NCBI RefSeq assembly: GCF_900109345.1
Contig: NZ_FNZN01000003.1
Location: 372,001-436,000, forward strand
Direction: 5' to 3'
DNA from: Maribacter orientalis
Lineage (GTDB): Bacteria > Bacteroidota > Bacteroidia > Flavobacteriales > Flavobacteriaceae
DNA: 64,000 nt
Shown: positions 25,611 to 35,096 of the stretch, in pieces
Numbering within the stretch: the stretch's first letter is position 1
Layout: each line of letters opens with the position of its first letter
The notes under the pieces: generated by a model
What the model saw: the letters and a program-made list of their open reading frames with translations, nothing else
What the model was told of the DNA's origin: nothing
Databases searched by the model: none
Translations under genes and position numbers: made by a program

Positions 25611-25653
25611 AAAAAAAGCTGTTCATGCTGAAAAGTATGAATAGCTTTTTTTA
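25611..25653 (+). terminator. Intercistronic terminator/attenuator after the DUF4856 gene
   Basis: AAAAAAAGCTGTTCAT pairs with ATGAATAGCTTTTTTT (one G-T pair) around a ten-base loop, followed by T-rich sequence. It lies 8 bases after the stop. A TATTTTTG box (25652-25659, TANNTTTG) begins where it ends and could restart transcription for the downstream genes. Confidence 0.8.
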
Positions 25654-25688
25654 TTTTTGCATTTAATTAGAATAAATAAAAATAAGAG

Positions 25689-26819
25689 ATGAAGAGAATT
25701 ATTGGATTTTTCATTGTTTTGATCTTGGGATGGGCATGTTCCAGTGATAGTGATACTGAAGGTACTGTGGTTGTAGACCCGATTAATGAAGTTTCTTTTG
25801 AGCGTAGCGCTATGCTAATAAATTGGGCCGATAATATTATTATACCATCTTATGAGGCATTTTCTACTGATTTAGATTTGCTAATAGATTCATTCGATGC
25901 ATTTAAAGAAAATCCAAATGAAGATAACTTGGTTAAGTTTCGTTCTTCTTGGATAAGTGCTTATAGTTCTTGGCAACATGTAGCCATGTTTGAAATAGGA
26001 CCTGCAGAGACGGTTGGCTTTCAGTTGAATATGAATATTTATCCTACTAATACTGATAATATAGATGAATTCATTACTACAGGTACTTACGATTTGTCGC
26101 TTTCTTCAAATAGAAGCTCTAAAGGTTTTCCGGCACTAGATTATTTGTTGAACGGGTTAGGAGAGAATGATGCTGAAATTTTAGCTTTCTATAATAACGG
26201 AACAAATAATACAGTGTTTACATATACTGAAGATGTACTATTAGATATGAAATCTTTGATAGGTACTGTTCTGTCTGATTGGAAAGAGGGCTATAGAGAT
26301 ACATTTGTTGCTAATGATGGTGCTTCTTCTACGTCATCGGTTGATCGAATGGTAAACGATTATATCTTTTATTACGAAAAGTATTTGAGAGCTGGTAAAA
26401 TGGGTATCCCGTTAGGTGTATTTTCGGGTAGTACCTTACCTCAAAATGTTGAGGCATATTATGACGGTACTATTTCAGCCGATTTGTTTTTAGAGGGTTT
26501 AAGTGCTGTCCATGATTTTTTTAACGGTAAGCATTTTAATTCCGAAACAGAAGGGGAAAGCTTGGCTTCTTATTTAGATGCATTGAATACAGTAAAAGAT
26601 GGCGAAGATTTATCTGCCTTGATAAATGGCCAATTTAATACGGCAAGAGATATGGTTCAAGATTTGGCATCCTTTAGAGAAGAAATTGAAAATAATAATC
26701 CGCCTACGGCTATGTTTTTGGCATATGACGAAGTGCAAAAAGCGGTGCCAATGTTAAAGGTAGATATGGTTTCTGCCATGAGTATTAGTATTGACTTTGT
26801 TGATGCCGATGGTGATTAA
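25689..26819 (+). CDS. Imelysin-family lipoprotein lacking the GxHxxE motif
   Basis: The 376-residue protein has a lipoprotein signal (IIGFFIVLILGWAC, C17) and the two-bundle imelysin fold pattern: SSWISAYSSWQHVAMFEIGP, then KGFPALDYLLNG, then the C-terminal bundle with YYEKYLRAGKMGIPLGVFSG. Classical imelysins (EfeO/IrpA type) carry GxHxxE, linked to metal binding. Here the same place reads GFPALD (146-151), so His and Glu are missing. It is probably a surface or periplasmic binding protein in iron-related uptake, not a peptidase. Its stop overlaps the carboxylase gene start by one base. Confidence 0.92.
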   Translation: MKRIIGFFIVLILGWACSSDSDTEGTVVVDPINEVSFERSAMLINWADNIIIPSYEAFSTDLDLLIDSFDAFKENPNEDNLVKFRSSWISAYSSWQHVAMFEIGPAETVGFQLNMNIYPTNTDNIDEFITTGTYDLSLSSNRSSKGFPALDYLLNGLGENDAEILAFYNNGTNNTVFTYTEDVLLDMKSLIGTVLSDWKEGYRDTFVANDGASSTSSVDRMVNDYIFYYEKYLRAGKMGIPLGVFSGSTLPQNVEAYYDGTISADLFLEGLSAVHDFFNGKHFNSETEGESLASYLDALNTVKDGEDLSALINGQFNTARDMVQDLASFREEIENNNPPTAMFLAYDEVQKAVPMLKVDMVSAMSISIDFVDADGD

Positions 26820-28186
26820 TGAAATCGATAATAGATACATATATAAAAGCTCCTGTAGAGGCCGCCCCATTGGCGGTCTTTCGTATTTTATTTGGCCTAA
26901 TGATGCTTTTAAGCATTATAAGATTTTGGGCCTATGGGTGGATAGATAAATTTTATCTTCAACCCAAATTCTTTTTCTCCTATTATGGATTTGAATGGGT
27001 GAAACCAGTAGGCCAATTTACCTATTTGATTTTTATAGTGTGCGCAATTTCTGCTATTCTAGTAGTGCTTGGTTATCGTTATAAAATGGCTATTATAGTA
27101 TTCTTTTTAAGCTTTACCTATATAGAGCTTATGGATAAAACCACGTATTTAAATCATTATTACTTTATTAGTCTCTTAAGTTTTTTAATGATTTTTTTAC
27201 CGGCGAATGTTTACTACTCTTTAGATGCCTATAAAAATCCCAAAAAAGCTTTTCAGTATATACCAGGGTGGACAATAAACAGCATAAAGTTGTTATTGGG
27301 CATAGTCTACTTTTATGCTGGTTTGGCAAAATTAAATTCAGATTGGTTACTAAAAGCCATGCCTTTAAAAATATGGTTACCATCTAAATTTGATACTCCT
27401 TTAATTGGTAGCTTTCTTGGCGAAGAGTGGGTGCACTATGCTTTTAGTTGGACCGGGGCTTTGTTTGATCTGTGTATTCCTTTTTTACTGCTCAATAAAA
27501 AGACGAGAACTTTTGCATTCGTAATGGTTGTAATATTTCATGTTCTTACCAGAGTATTGTTCCCAATTGGCGTTTTTCCTTTTGTAATGATAATCTCTGC
27601 CTTAATATTTTTCGATGCCAATATTCATTCAAAAATATTAAGGTTCTTTTCCAATCGTTTAAAGATTGATCTTAATAGTTTCAATACAGCGAAAGTTTTC
27701 AAGCAAATACCGACTTTTAAAATCAAAATTAAATATGGAGTAATTACAATTTTCTTTTGTTTACAGCTTTTGTTACCATTTAGATATGTATTGTATCCAG
27801 GTGAGTTGTTTTGGACAGAAGAGGGCTATCGTTTTTCATGGCGTGTTATGTTAATGGAAAAATCGGGTTACGCTCAATTTAAGATAGTTAATGGAGATAC
27901 GGGGCGATGGTTTTATGTAGATAATTCAGATTTTTTATCTCCTATACAAGAAAAACAAATGGCTTTTCAGCCAGACTTTATATTGGAATATGCTCACTTT
28001 TTGAAAGAACATTTTGAAAATGATGGGCATAAAAATGTGCAAGTATATGTAGATTGCCAAGTAAGTTTAAACGGAAGGTTAAGTACAAAATATATAGACT
28101 CTACCATTGATTTAACAAAGGAGAAAGAGTCTTTTTCACATAAGAATTGGATAACACCATTTAAAGATGAGATTAAAGGAATTTAG
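26819..28186 (+). CDS. Vitamin K-dependent gamma-carboxylase homologue (HTTM/VKG_Carbox membrane protein)
   Basis: The 455-residue membrane protein has several N-terminal helices and a soluble C-terminal part (about 325-455). Segments align from memory with human GGCX: DKTTYLNHYYFISLL with the human DKTSWNNHSYLYGLL, YFYAGLAKLNSDW with YFIAGVKKLDADW, and FHVLTRVLFPIGVFPFVM with FHCMNSQLFSIGMFSYVM. GYRFSWRVML and the later VYVDCQVSLNGR align with the lumenal domain. H113 and K171 match the proposed catalytic H160 and K218 and have the same 58-residue spacing. GGCX carboxylates Glu using reduced vitamin K and oxygen; whether this one does is unknown. It overlaps the TonB receptor gene by 20 bases. 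Confidence 0.9.
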   Translation: MKSIIDTYIKAPVEAAPLAVFRILFGLMMLLSIIRFWAYGWIDKFYLQPKFFFSYYGFEWVKPVGQFTYLIFIVCAISAILVVLGYRYKMAIIVFFLSFTYIELMDKTTYLNHYYFISLLSFLMIFLPANVYYSLDAYKNPKKAFQYIPGWTINSIKLLLGIVYFYAGLAKLNSDWLLKAMPLKIWLPSKFDTPLIGSFLGEEWVHYAFSWTGALFDLCIPFLLLNKKTRTFAFVMVVIFHVLTRVLFPIGVFPFVMIISALIFFDANIHSKILRFFSNRLKIDLNSFNTAKVFKQIPTFKIKIKYGVITIFFCLQLLLPFRYVLYPGELFWTEEGYRFSWRVMLMEKSGYAQFKIVNGDTGRWFYVDNSDFLSPIQEKQMAFQPDFILEYAHFLKEHFENDGHKNVQVYVDCQVSLNGRLSTKYIDSTIDLTKEKESFSHKNWITPFKDEIKGI

Positions 28187-30641
28187 TTTTTTACTATTGT
28201 TAGTATTATTGTCGTTCCCCGTATTAGGACAGTTTAGCATTACTGGACAGGTAGTGGATAAAGATAGTGCACCAATTTCAGATGCAGAATTATATATTAA
28301 AGAGCTAGAGCGTGTAGAGACTGCCAATTCTCAAGGAAATTATATTTTTAATGACTTAAGTTTTGGCACATATACGCTTGTCGTATTTGCATATGAATTT
28401 GAAATTTTAGAACAAGATCTCGTTGTCAATGGTAATACGACCTTCAATATAGTTTTACAGCAATTAAAAACTCAAAACCTATCAGAAGTTGTTCTAACGC
28501 AGAAAAGAGAAGAAGTTTTTGCTTTAAAACAATTAAAGAAAGTAGACGGTACTGCAATATATGCTGGTAAAAAAACTGAGGTTGTCTTGTTAGAGGGCAT
28601 CACAGGAAATTTGGCAGCTAACAACCCAAGACAAATATATAGTCAAGTAGTTGGGCTAAATATTTATGATAATGGTGATGCTGGTTTGCAACTTAATATT
28701 GGTGGTAGAGGTTTAGATCCAAATAGAACTGCAAATTTTAATACAAGGCAAAACGGGTATGACATTAGTGCAGATGTTTTAGGGTATCCAGAGAGTTATT
28801 ACACGCCTCCGGCAGAGGCTTTAGAAGAAATACAAGTAGTTAGGGGAGCTGCTTCATTACAGTATGGTACCCAATTCGGTGGCTTGGTAAATTTTAAATT
28901 CAAACAACCAAATCCTAATAAGAAAATAGAGCTGATTACCAGACAAACATTAGGATCTTACAATCTAAATACTTCGTTCAATAGTTTAAGCGGTACGGTA
29001 GGTAAGGTAAGTTACTACACCTACTTTAATTATAAAGAGGGCAATGGTTTTAGACCAAATTCAGATTATAATAGTAGAAATTATTTTGCTCATGTAGGTT
29101 ATCAGTTTTCAGATAAAACTAAGGTAACATTAGAAGCAACGTTTCTAAATTATTTAGCCAAGCAACCTGGTGGTTTAACAGATGCTCAATTTATTGAAGA
29201 TCCTACCTTTAGTAATCGAGATAGAAACTGGTTTGATGTCGATTGGAAATTGTTTTCATTACGTTTAGATCACAAGTTCTCTTCTAAAACAGATTTTAGC
29301 TTAAATGTGTTTGGCTTAGACGCATCAAGAAGTGCACTTGGGTTTAGAACCAACAGGGTTTCGCAACCAGATGATATAGAAGAACCAAGAGAATTACTCA
29401 TAGATAACTTTCAAAATTGGGGTGCAGAGGCAAGATTGCTTACCAGATATAAACTGGGTGATACTGAATCAGCATTATTGGTTGGCTCTAAAATTTATAG
29501 AACAGATAATGACCAAAGACAGGGTCCTGGTACTACAGCTGCAAATGCCGATTTTAATTTTGCTAATGATGAATTTCCTAATTACGAAAGGCAGTCTCAA
29601 TTTAATTTTCCTAACGCTAACCTTGCTTTTTTTGGAGAGAATATTTTCAATATAAATTCTAAATTGACATTAACTCCAGGTTTTAGGCTAGAGCATATTA
29701 ATACAGAAAGTATAGGCAGTTATAAGAACATCGTTTTAGATTTGGCGGGTAACTCATTGTTAAATGAAGATGTAGAAGATAACAGGGCTTTCGATAGAAC
29801 ATTTTTATTGCTAGGTCTGGGTGCTACGTATAAATTAAAATCAAGTGTAGAATTTTACGGCAATTTTTCTCAAAACTACAGGTCGGTGACTTTTAGTGAT
29901 ATTCGTGTCGTCAATCCTTCTTTTCAGGTAGATGAGAACATTAGTGATGAAGATGGTTTTACTGCAGATATCGGTTTGCGAGGAAGACATAAAAATGTCT
30001 TTTCTTATGATGTAAGTGCCTTTGGTTTGTTGTATGATAATAGACTTGGGGAAATCCTTAAAAGTGAAACGCAGATAAATGCAGCTGGGGTAGAAGTAGA
30101 GACTGGAAGCATTATTCGCTTTCGTGGAAATATTGGTACCGCTTTTATGTATGGTTTAGAAAGTTTTGGAAACTGGAGTATTAAAGAAACCTTTTTTAGT
30201 GGAAATGATAAATTAAAATTGAACTACTTTTTAAACCTCGCCCTTACAGAATCTGAATATTTGTCTTCCGAAGAGACAAATGTTGAAGGTAATAAAGTAG
30301 AGTTTATACCAGCTGTAAACTTAAAAACAGGTCTAAATTTTGGTTATGGTAACTTACTGGGAAGTTTACAATATACGTATTTGTCAAGTCAGTTTACAGA
30401 TGCTACCAATGCTCTACAAGATATAAATGATAACCAAAGAGGTATTGAGGGTGAAATACCTGCCTATGATATTCTTGATTTTTCATTGGCATATACATAC
30501 AAGAATTGGAAACTTGAAGCAGGTATAAATAATGTACTTAACAACAGTTATTTTACACGCAGAGCTACTGGGTATCCTGGTCCAGGTATTATACCTTCTG
30601 AACCCAGAACGTTTTACACAACATTACAATTTAAACTTTAG
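28167..30641 (+). CDS. TonB-dependent outer-membrane receptor (FecA-like)
   Basis: The 824-residue protein has a signal peptide (about 1-21, ending VLGQ) and a carboxypeptidase-regulatory-like domain (about 23-108, SITGQVVDKDSAPISDAELYI). A plug follows (about 120-250, QVVGLNIYDNGDAGLQLNIGGRG, then VRGAASLQYGTQFGGLVNFKFKQ), then a 22-strand barrel ending in the usual aromatic TFYTTLQFKL. It imports a large ligand, probably an iron complex, using TonB energy. The plug wording is closest to FecA-type iron(III) receptors. The start ATG lies 20 bases inside the carboxylase gene, so the two are translationally coupled. Confidence 0.95.
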   Translation: MRLKEFSFLLLLVLLSFPVLGQFSITGQVVDKDSAPISDAELYIKELERVETANSQGNYIFNDLSFGTYTLVVFAYEFEILEQDLVVNGNTTFNIVLQQLKTQNLSEVVLTQKREEVFALKQLKKVDGTAIYAGKKTEVVLLEGITGNLAANNPRQIYSQVVGLNIYDNGDAGLQLNIGGRGLDPNRTANFNTRQNGYDISADVLGYPESYYTPPAEALEEIQVVRGAASLQYGTQFGGLVNFKFKQPNPNKKIELITRQTLGSYNLNTSFNSLSGTVGKVSYYTYFNYKEGNGFRPNSDYNSRNYFAHVGYQFSDKTKVTLEATFLNYLAKQPGGLTDAQFIEDPTFSNRDRNWFDVDWKLFSLRLDHKFSSKTDFSLNVFGLDASRSALGFRTNRVSQPDDIEEPRELLIDNFQNWGAEARLLTRYKLGDTESALLVGSKIYRTDNDQRQGPGTTAANADFNFANDEFPNYERQSQFNFPNANLAFFGENIFNINSKLTLTPGFRLEHINTESIGSYKNIVLDLAGNSLLNEDVEDNRAFDRTFLLLGLGATYKLKSSVEFYGNFSQNYRSVTFSDIRVVNPSFQVDENISDEDGFTADIGLRGRHKNVFSYDVSAFGLLYDNRLGEILKSETQINAAGVEVETGSIIRFRGNIGTAFMYGLESFGNWSIKETFFSGNDKLKLNYFLNLALTESEYLSSEETNVEGNKVEFIPAVNLKTGLNFGYGNLLGSLQYTYLSSQFTDATNALQDINDNQRGIEGEIPAYDILDFSLAYTYKNWKLEAGINNVLNNSYFTRRATGYPGPGIIPSEPRTFYTTLQFKL

Positions 30642-30772
30642 AATTTCACTATTGCGTTGTTTCGTGGATACTCACAGTGTCTCGTTTAATGTTGTTTTAA
30701 ATTACTAATCTTTAATTAGTGTGAAGCTTTTGCTAAGGTTTCGAGAAAAATAAATAAACCAACTATATTCAC

Positions 30773-30780
30773 TATATTTG
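30773..30780 (+). promoter_or_regulatory. Candidate -7 element (TATATTTG) of guaB
   Basis: TATATTTG matches TANNTTTG and lies 24 bases before the ATG at 30805. It overlaps an alternative upstream start at 30778, which therefore cannot be used. No clear TTG is at the -33 distance. Confidence 0.5.
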
Positions 30781-30804
30781 CACGCAATTAAATCCTTAAT
30801 TGCT

Positions 30805-32277
30805 ATGCAAGCCCACCAAAATAAGATTCTAGGAGAAGGTCTAACATACGACGACGTATTATTAGTTCCTGCATTTTCTGATGTACTTCCAAGAGAAGTT
30901 AATATTCAGGCAAAATTCACAAGAAACATTACTATTAACGTACCGATTATTTCCGCTGCTATGGATACGGTTACGGAGTCTAGAATGGCAATAGCAATGG
31001 CTCAAGAAGGTGGTATCGGTGTTTTGCATAAGAATATGACCATTGAGCAACAAGCCATGAAAGTTAGAAAGGTGAAAAGAGCTGAAAGTGGTATGATTTT
31101 AGATCCTGTGACTTTGCCTTTACATTCAAAGGTGAAAGATGCCAAAGCCAATATGAAGGAGTTCAGTATTGGTGGTATACCGATTGTAGATGATGCGGGA
31201 AAATTATTAGGTATTGTCACTAATAGGGATTTAAGGTTCGAAAAAAATAATGAACGCCCAATTTCTGAAGTAATGACTTCAGAAAATTTAGTTACTGCAG
31301 AAGAGGGTACTTCATTATCAGAGGCCGAAGATATACTTCAACAACATAAAATCGAAAAGTTACCAGTGGTAACAAAGGATAATACCTTGGTGGGATTAAT
31401 AACCTTTAGAGATATTACCAAATTAACCCAAAAGCCTATAGCAAATAAGGACCAATACGGAAGATTACGTGTTGCAGCGGCTTTAGGTGTTACTGCTGAT
31501 GCTGTAGAAAGAGCTGAGGCTTTAGTTAATGCTGGAGTAGATGCAGTTGTTATAGATACGGCACATGGTCATACAAAAGGCGTAGTAGCGGTTTTAAAAG
31601 CGGTAAAAAATAAGTTTCCAGATTTAGATGTTATCGTAGGTAATATCGCTACCGGTGAAGCTGCCAAATATTTGGTGGAAGCTGGTGCAGATGCGGTTAA
31701 AGTTGGTATCGGTCCAGGTTCTATTTGCACGACAAGGGTAGTTGCCGGTGTTGGTTTTCCTCAATTTTCTGCAGTATTAGAAGTTGCTGCGGCCATTAAA
31801 GGCTCTGGTGTACCTGTTATTGCTGATGGCGGAATAAGATATACAGGTGATATTCCTAAAGCTATAGCTGCTGGTGCAGATACGGTTATGTTGGGGTCTC
31901 TTTTAGCTGGTACAAAAGAATCTCCAGGAGAAACCATTATATATGAAGGGCGAAAGTTTAAATCATATAGAGGTATGGGTTCTGTTGAAGCTATGAAACA
32001 AGGTAGTAAGGACCGTTATTTTCAAGATGTTGAAGATGATATTAAAAAGTTGGTTCCAGAAGGTATCGTAGGTCGTGTTCCTTACAAAGGCGATTTATTT
32101 GAAAGTATACATCAGTTTATTGGAGGTCTTAGAGCAGGAATGGGATACTGTGGAGCTAAGGATATAGCTACATTACAAGATACGGGTCGGTTTGTTAAAA
32201 TTACTGCTAGTGGTATTAATGAAAGCCATCCGCATGATGTTACTATCACTAAGGAGAGTCCTAATTATAGTAGATAG
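30805..32277 (+). CDS. guaB: IMP dehydrogenase
   Basis: IMPDH oxidises IMP to XMP with NAD, the committed step of GMP synthesis. The protein from ATG 30805 (490 residues) opens with [19 protein letters not shown]. Two CBS domains (about 95-210: [24 protein letters not shown] and [20 protein letters not shown]) interrupt the barrel. The active-site loop is [18 protein letters not shown], and [18 protein letters not shown] is the flap. Monocistronic, with a terminator 20 bases downstream. Confidence 0.97.
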   Translation: MQAHQNKILGEGLTYDDVLLVPAFSDVLPREVNIQAKFTRNITINVPIISAAMDTVTESRMAIAMAQEGGIGVLHKNMTIEQQAMKVRKVKRAESGMILDPVTLPLHSKVKDAKANMKEFSIGGIPIVDDAGKLLGIVTNRDLRFEKNNERPISEVMTSENLVTAEEGTSLSEAEDILQQHKIEKLPVVTKDNTLVGLITFRDITKLTQKPIANKDQYGRLRVAAALGVTADAVERAEALVNAGVDAVVIDTAHGHTKGVVAVLKAVKNKFPDLDVIVGNIATGEAAKYLVEAGADAVKVGIGPGSICTTRVVAGVGFPQFSAVLEVAAAIKGSGVPVIADGGIRYTGDIPKAIAAGADTVMLGSLLAGTKESPGETIIYEGRKFKSYRGMGSVEAMKQGSKDRYFQDVEDDIKKLVPEGIVGRVPYKGDLFESIHQFIGGLRAGMGYCGAKDIATLQDTGRFVKITASGINESHPHDVTITKESPNYSR

Positions 32278-32296
32278 GGATATAAATATATGATAT

Positions 32297-32328
32297 AAAA
32301 AAAGAGGCTATTATAGCCTCTTTTTTTT
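32297..32328. terminator. Bidirectional terminator between guaB and the M1 peptidase gene
   Basis: AAAAAAAGAGGCTA pairs with TAGCCTCTTTTTTT around a three-base loop. The A and T tracts serve both converging genes. Confidence 0.92.
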
Positions 32329-32339
32329 GTCTTAAAATA

Positions 32340-34922
32340 TTAGTTTACCGATGTGTCTACCTGTTTTTGTAAATTTTGCACTCTTCTTAAATCGTCTGAA
32401 GCTTGAAGAACTTTTGACTTTAAAGAAGGATTTAAATCGGGATTTTCGTGAAAAAATGTCTGCAGTATCTCATCCGCTTTTGGTGAAGTATAGTTTCCTA
32501 TAGTGCTACTTAGCCAACGTTTTGGAAAAAAGATATCACCTGTTTTTTGTATTTCATCCAGTAAATCAAGACTTGCTCTTAAATATTGAATTGATTCTTT
32601 TTGATGCAATGGGTGATTTAAATTATTCATAGCATTTGCTACCCATGATTCTTTAGCCCTGTTTTCTTCCTTTTTAAGGGATTTAAAAAAGGTGTTTTTG
32701 GTTTGTAGGTCATTTGAAAGTGACGGAAGTAAAAATTTAAATCGATTTAGTTTATCAGGGTTTGATATTGATTCTTCTGCAGAAACTAAAATGTTCTCGC
32801 TATCTGGGTGTCCATATAACGCTAGATTCATTGCCAATTCGTTATAATCATCATCATTAAGTTTTAAATCTTCGATCTTTATGTTTTTCTTCCATATGTT
32901 GTATAATCGTTGAAGTGATTTATCGGTATAACCAATAGATGAAAAAGTAGAGAATAATGTCTTTTTAATATTGGCAGGAAGTTTTTCTTGTAATTTGGTC
33001 CAGACTTGATCCGTAATTTCTTTTTGATAAAAAATACGTTGTTCATCAGTAAGGTATTTCCAAAATACGGTAGTTGTATATCTAGAAATAAGACCAATCA
33101 ATAATTCATTTTCTTCATCGTTTAGTCCTTTTAGAAATAGTTTTAAAGCTGTGGAAGGCACAATATCTCCGTTAAGCATATTTTCAAATACATTGATATA
33201 CGCATATCCACGGGCAACTTGGTCGCTAAGGGAATTTATTACGTCTAATTGTTCTGATTGAAAAGGAAATACCCCATAACCTTCTGCATTAGAATTATAG
33301 ATAATGGCCTTAGGTTTAGGCAGACCTAGAGTTTCTTTTAAGTGAAACATATTATCAACCATATTTACGGTGAACGTCTTGGTGTTATTGGCATAAACGA
33401 ATATAATTTCGAAAGTTTGTGGCCAAATTTTTTCGCTATTATCTTCGGCTTTTTGAAATAGTTCAAAAGAACTTATCTGATTATGTGCATCATATGTTAT
33501 GGAATCTTTAAAAATAGGTCTACTAGAACTATTGACCCAAACATTGCTCCAAGCTGCAATATCAGTTTTTGATTTTTTATCAAGAATATCTATGAGTTCA
33601 CCCCAAACGGCATTTTTATAGGCAAAAGTTGCTATATACTCCTGAATGCCATTTTTAAATGTTTCCTTACCTAATACTGTCTCAAGCTGGCGCATCATTA
33701 TGGGGGCTTTATTATAAATGATACTACCGTACAATGAACCTGCGTTGTTGAGGTTTTCTAAGTCTTGTCTTATTGGGTTTGTGCCCAAAGTCCTGTCTTC
33801 ACCGTAGGCATTGGGGTAGTGGGTAATCATGAAAGCCAATTGGTGGTCAATATTTGGAAAGGCAGGATTCATAATTTTATCTGCCATGAAATTAGCAAAG
33901 ACTTCTTTCATCCAAACATCATTAAACCAATTCATGGTTACTAAATCACCAAACCACATATGAGATGTTTCATGGGCTATCAGTTTTGCACGGCTTAATT
34001 TTTTATTGGCAGTTGCACTCTCATCTAAGAAAAGAGAACTTTCTCTATATTGAATGGCACCAACATGTTCCATACCGCCATATTGAAAACCTGGTATGGC
34101 AGCAAAATCCATTTTTTGAAAAGGAAAACCATAGGCCGTGTAGTCTTCTAAAAAGGATAATGATTGTTGATGTAGATCAAAAATGGAATCGGTACTGTAT
34201 TTAATTTTTGTAGAATCGGTTTCGCGATACAACATCGTCATTTCCAAGTTTGAAGGTTTTTTGGTGACCGATTCAAATTTGCCTGCAACAAATGAAAATA
34301 GATAGGTACTCATTCGGTCAGATTCGCCGAATTCGTGTTTTGTATATGCTCCTTGCTCAATTTTATTTGCTTCTTTAGAACCGCACAAAACTTTCCAGTC
34401 CTTTGGGGCAGTAATACTTAGCGTATAAGTTCCTTTAATGTTAGGTTGGTCAAAACAGGGGAATAAAGTTCTAGCACGGTCCGGTACTAGCAAAGTGTAG
34501 AGGTAATTTTTATTTCTATTCAAGGATAGTTCCCCGGCAATAAACTCTATGGTAACAGAATTCCTTCCATTTTTTAAATGGTCTTTGGATAAAAAAATGT
34601 GCTCGTTAATATGTTTAATACCGACAGAATTGTCATTGATCGCTACCGATTTTATTTTAGAAGTTTCCTCCTTAAAATCTAAATAAACGGATTCTTGAAG
34701 CTGTTCTAGATTAAAATCTAAAATTAATTTAGAATGTATGGGGTTTTTCTGTTCTTCTGGAATTTGAAAATTAAGGTTGTAATGAACATTAGAAATTTGT
34801 GATGCCCTATAGGTTGCCATTTCTAAAGATACACCAGACTCTATAGCTTTGGTGGCTTGTGGGTTATTTTTGCAGGAGATGATTATGAATACCCAGAAAA
34901 ACAAGTAAAGTACTTTCTTCAT
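32340..34922 (-). CDS. M1-family metallopeptidase lipoprotein
   Basis: The 860-residue protein has a lipoprotein signal (KKVLYLFFWVFIIISC, C17). The M1 domain follows: exopeptidase loop GGMEH (282-286, the family's GxMEN with His for Asn), zinc site HETSH (317-321) and third ligand E340 in WMKEVFANF. The C-terminal part (about 520-860) is helical, as in ERAP-like M1 enzymes. It removes N-terminal residues from peptides outside the cytoplasm. The SDRMSTYLFSF strand and DQPNIKGTYTL are also typical. Upstream of its start nothing but an A/T-rich spacer is visible. Confidence 0.94.
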   Translation of the reverse strand: MKKVLYLFFWVFIIISCKNNPQATKAIESGVSLEMATYRASQISNVHYNLNFQIPEEQKNPIHSKLILDFNLEQLQESVYLDFKEETSKIKSVAINDNSVGIKHINEHIFLSKDHLKNGRNSVTIEFIAGELSLNRNKNYLYTLLVPDRARTLFPCFDQPNIKGTYTLSITAPKDWKVLCGSKEANKIEQGAYTKHEFGESDRMSTYLFSFVAGKFESVTKKPSNLEMTMLYRETDSTKIKYSTDSIFDLHQQSLSFLEDYTAYGFPFQKMDFAAIPGFQYGGMEHVGAIQYRESSLFLDESATANKKLSRAKLIAHETSHMWFGDLVTMNWFNDVWMKEVFANFMADKIMNPAFPNIDHQLAFMITHYPNAYGEDRTLGTNPIRQDLENLNNAGSLYGSIIYNKAPIMMRQLETVLGKETFKNGIQEYIATFAYKNAVWGELIDILDKKSKTDIAAWSNVWVNSSSRPIFKDSITYDAHNQISSFELFQKAEDNSEKIWPQTFEIIFVYANNTKTFTVNMVDNMFHLKETLGLPKPKAIIYNSNAEGYGVFPFQSEQLDVINSLSDQVARGYAYINVFENMLNGDIVPSTALKLFLKGLNDEENELLIGLISRYTTTVFWKYLTDEQRIFYQKEITDQVWTKLQEKLPANIKKTLFSTFSSIGYTDKSLQRLYNIWKKNIKIEDLKLNDDDYNELAMNLALYGHPDSENILVSAEESISNPDKLNRFKFLLPSLSNDLQTKNTFFKSLKKEENRAKESWVANAMNNLNHPLHQKESIQYLRASLDLLDEIQKTGDIFFPKRWLSSTIGNYTSPKADEILQTFFHENPDLNPSLKSKVLQASDDLRRVQNLQKQVDTSVN

Positions 34923-35096
34923 ATATTGGTAATAATATGTTGAAGTGAAAATACTTTAATGGAAATTCCTTTCCAATTTTAAATATTGAATTAACTCTAA
35001 ATAAGAGTTTTTTTTGGTTATCCTAAACAGTAACTATTAAGTAGTACATTAATTTTATTTAAAAATGAAATATGAAATTAAAGATAAACTTCTAAT

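Noticed and set aside
34990-35020. AACTC/GAGTT short hairpin followed by T8
   Set aside because: Its U-run faces the plus strand while both flanking genes run on the minus strand, and the stem is only five bases.
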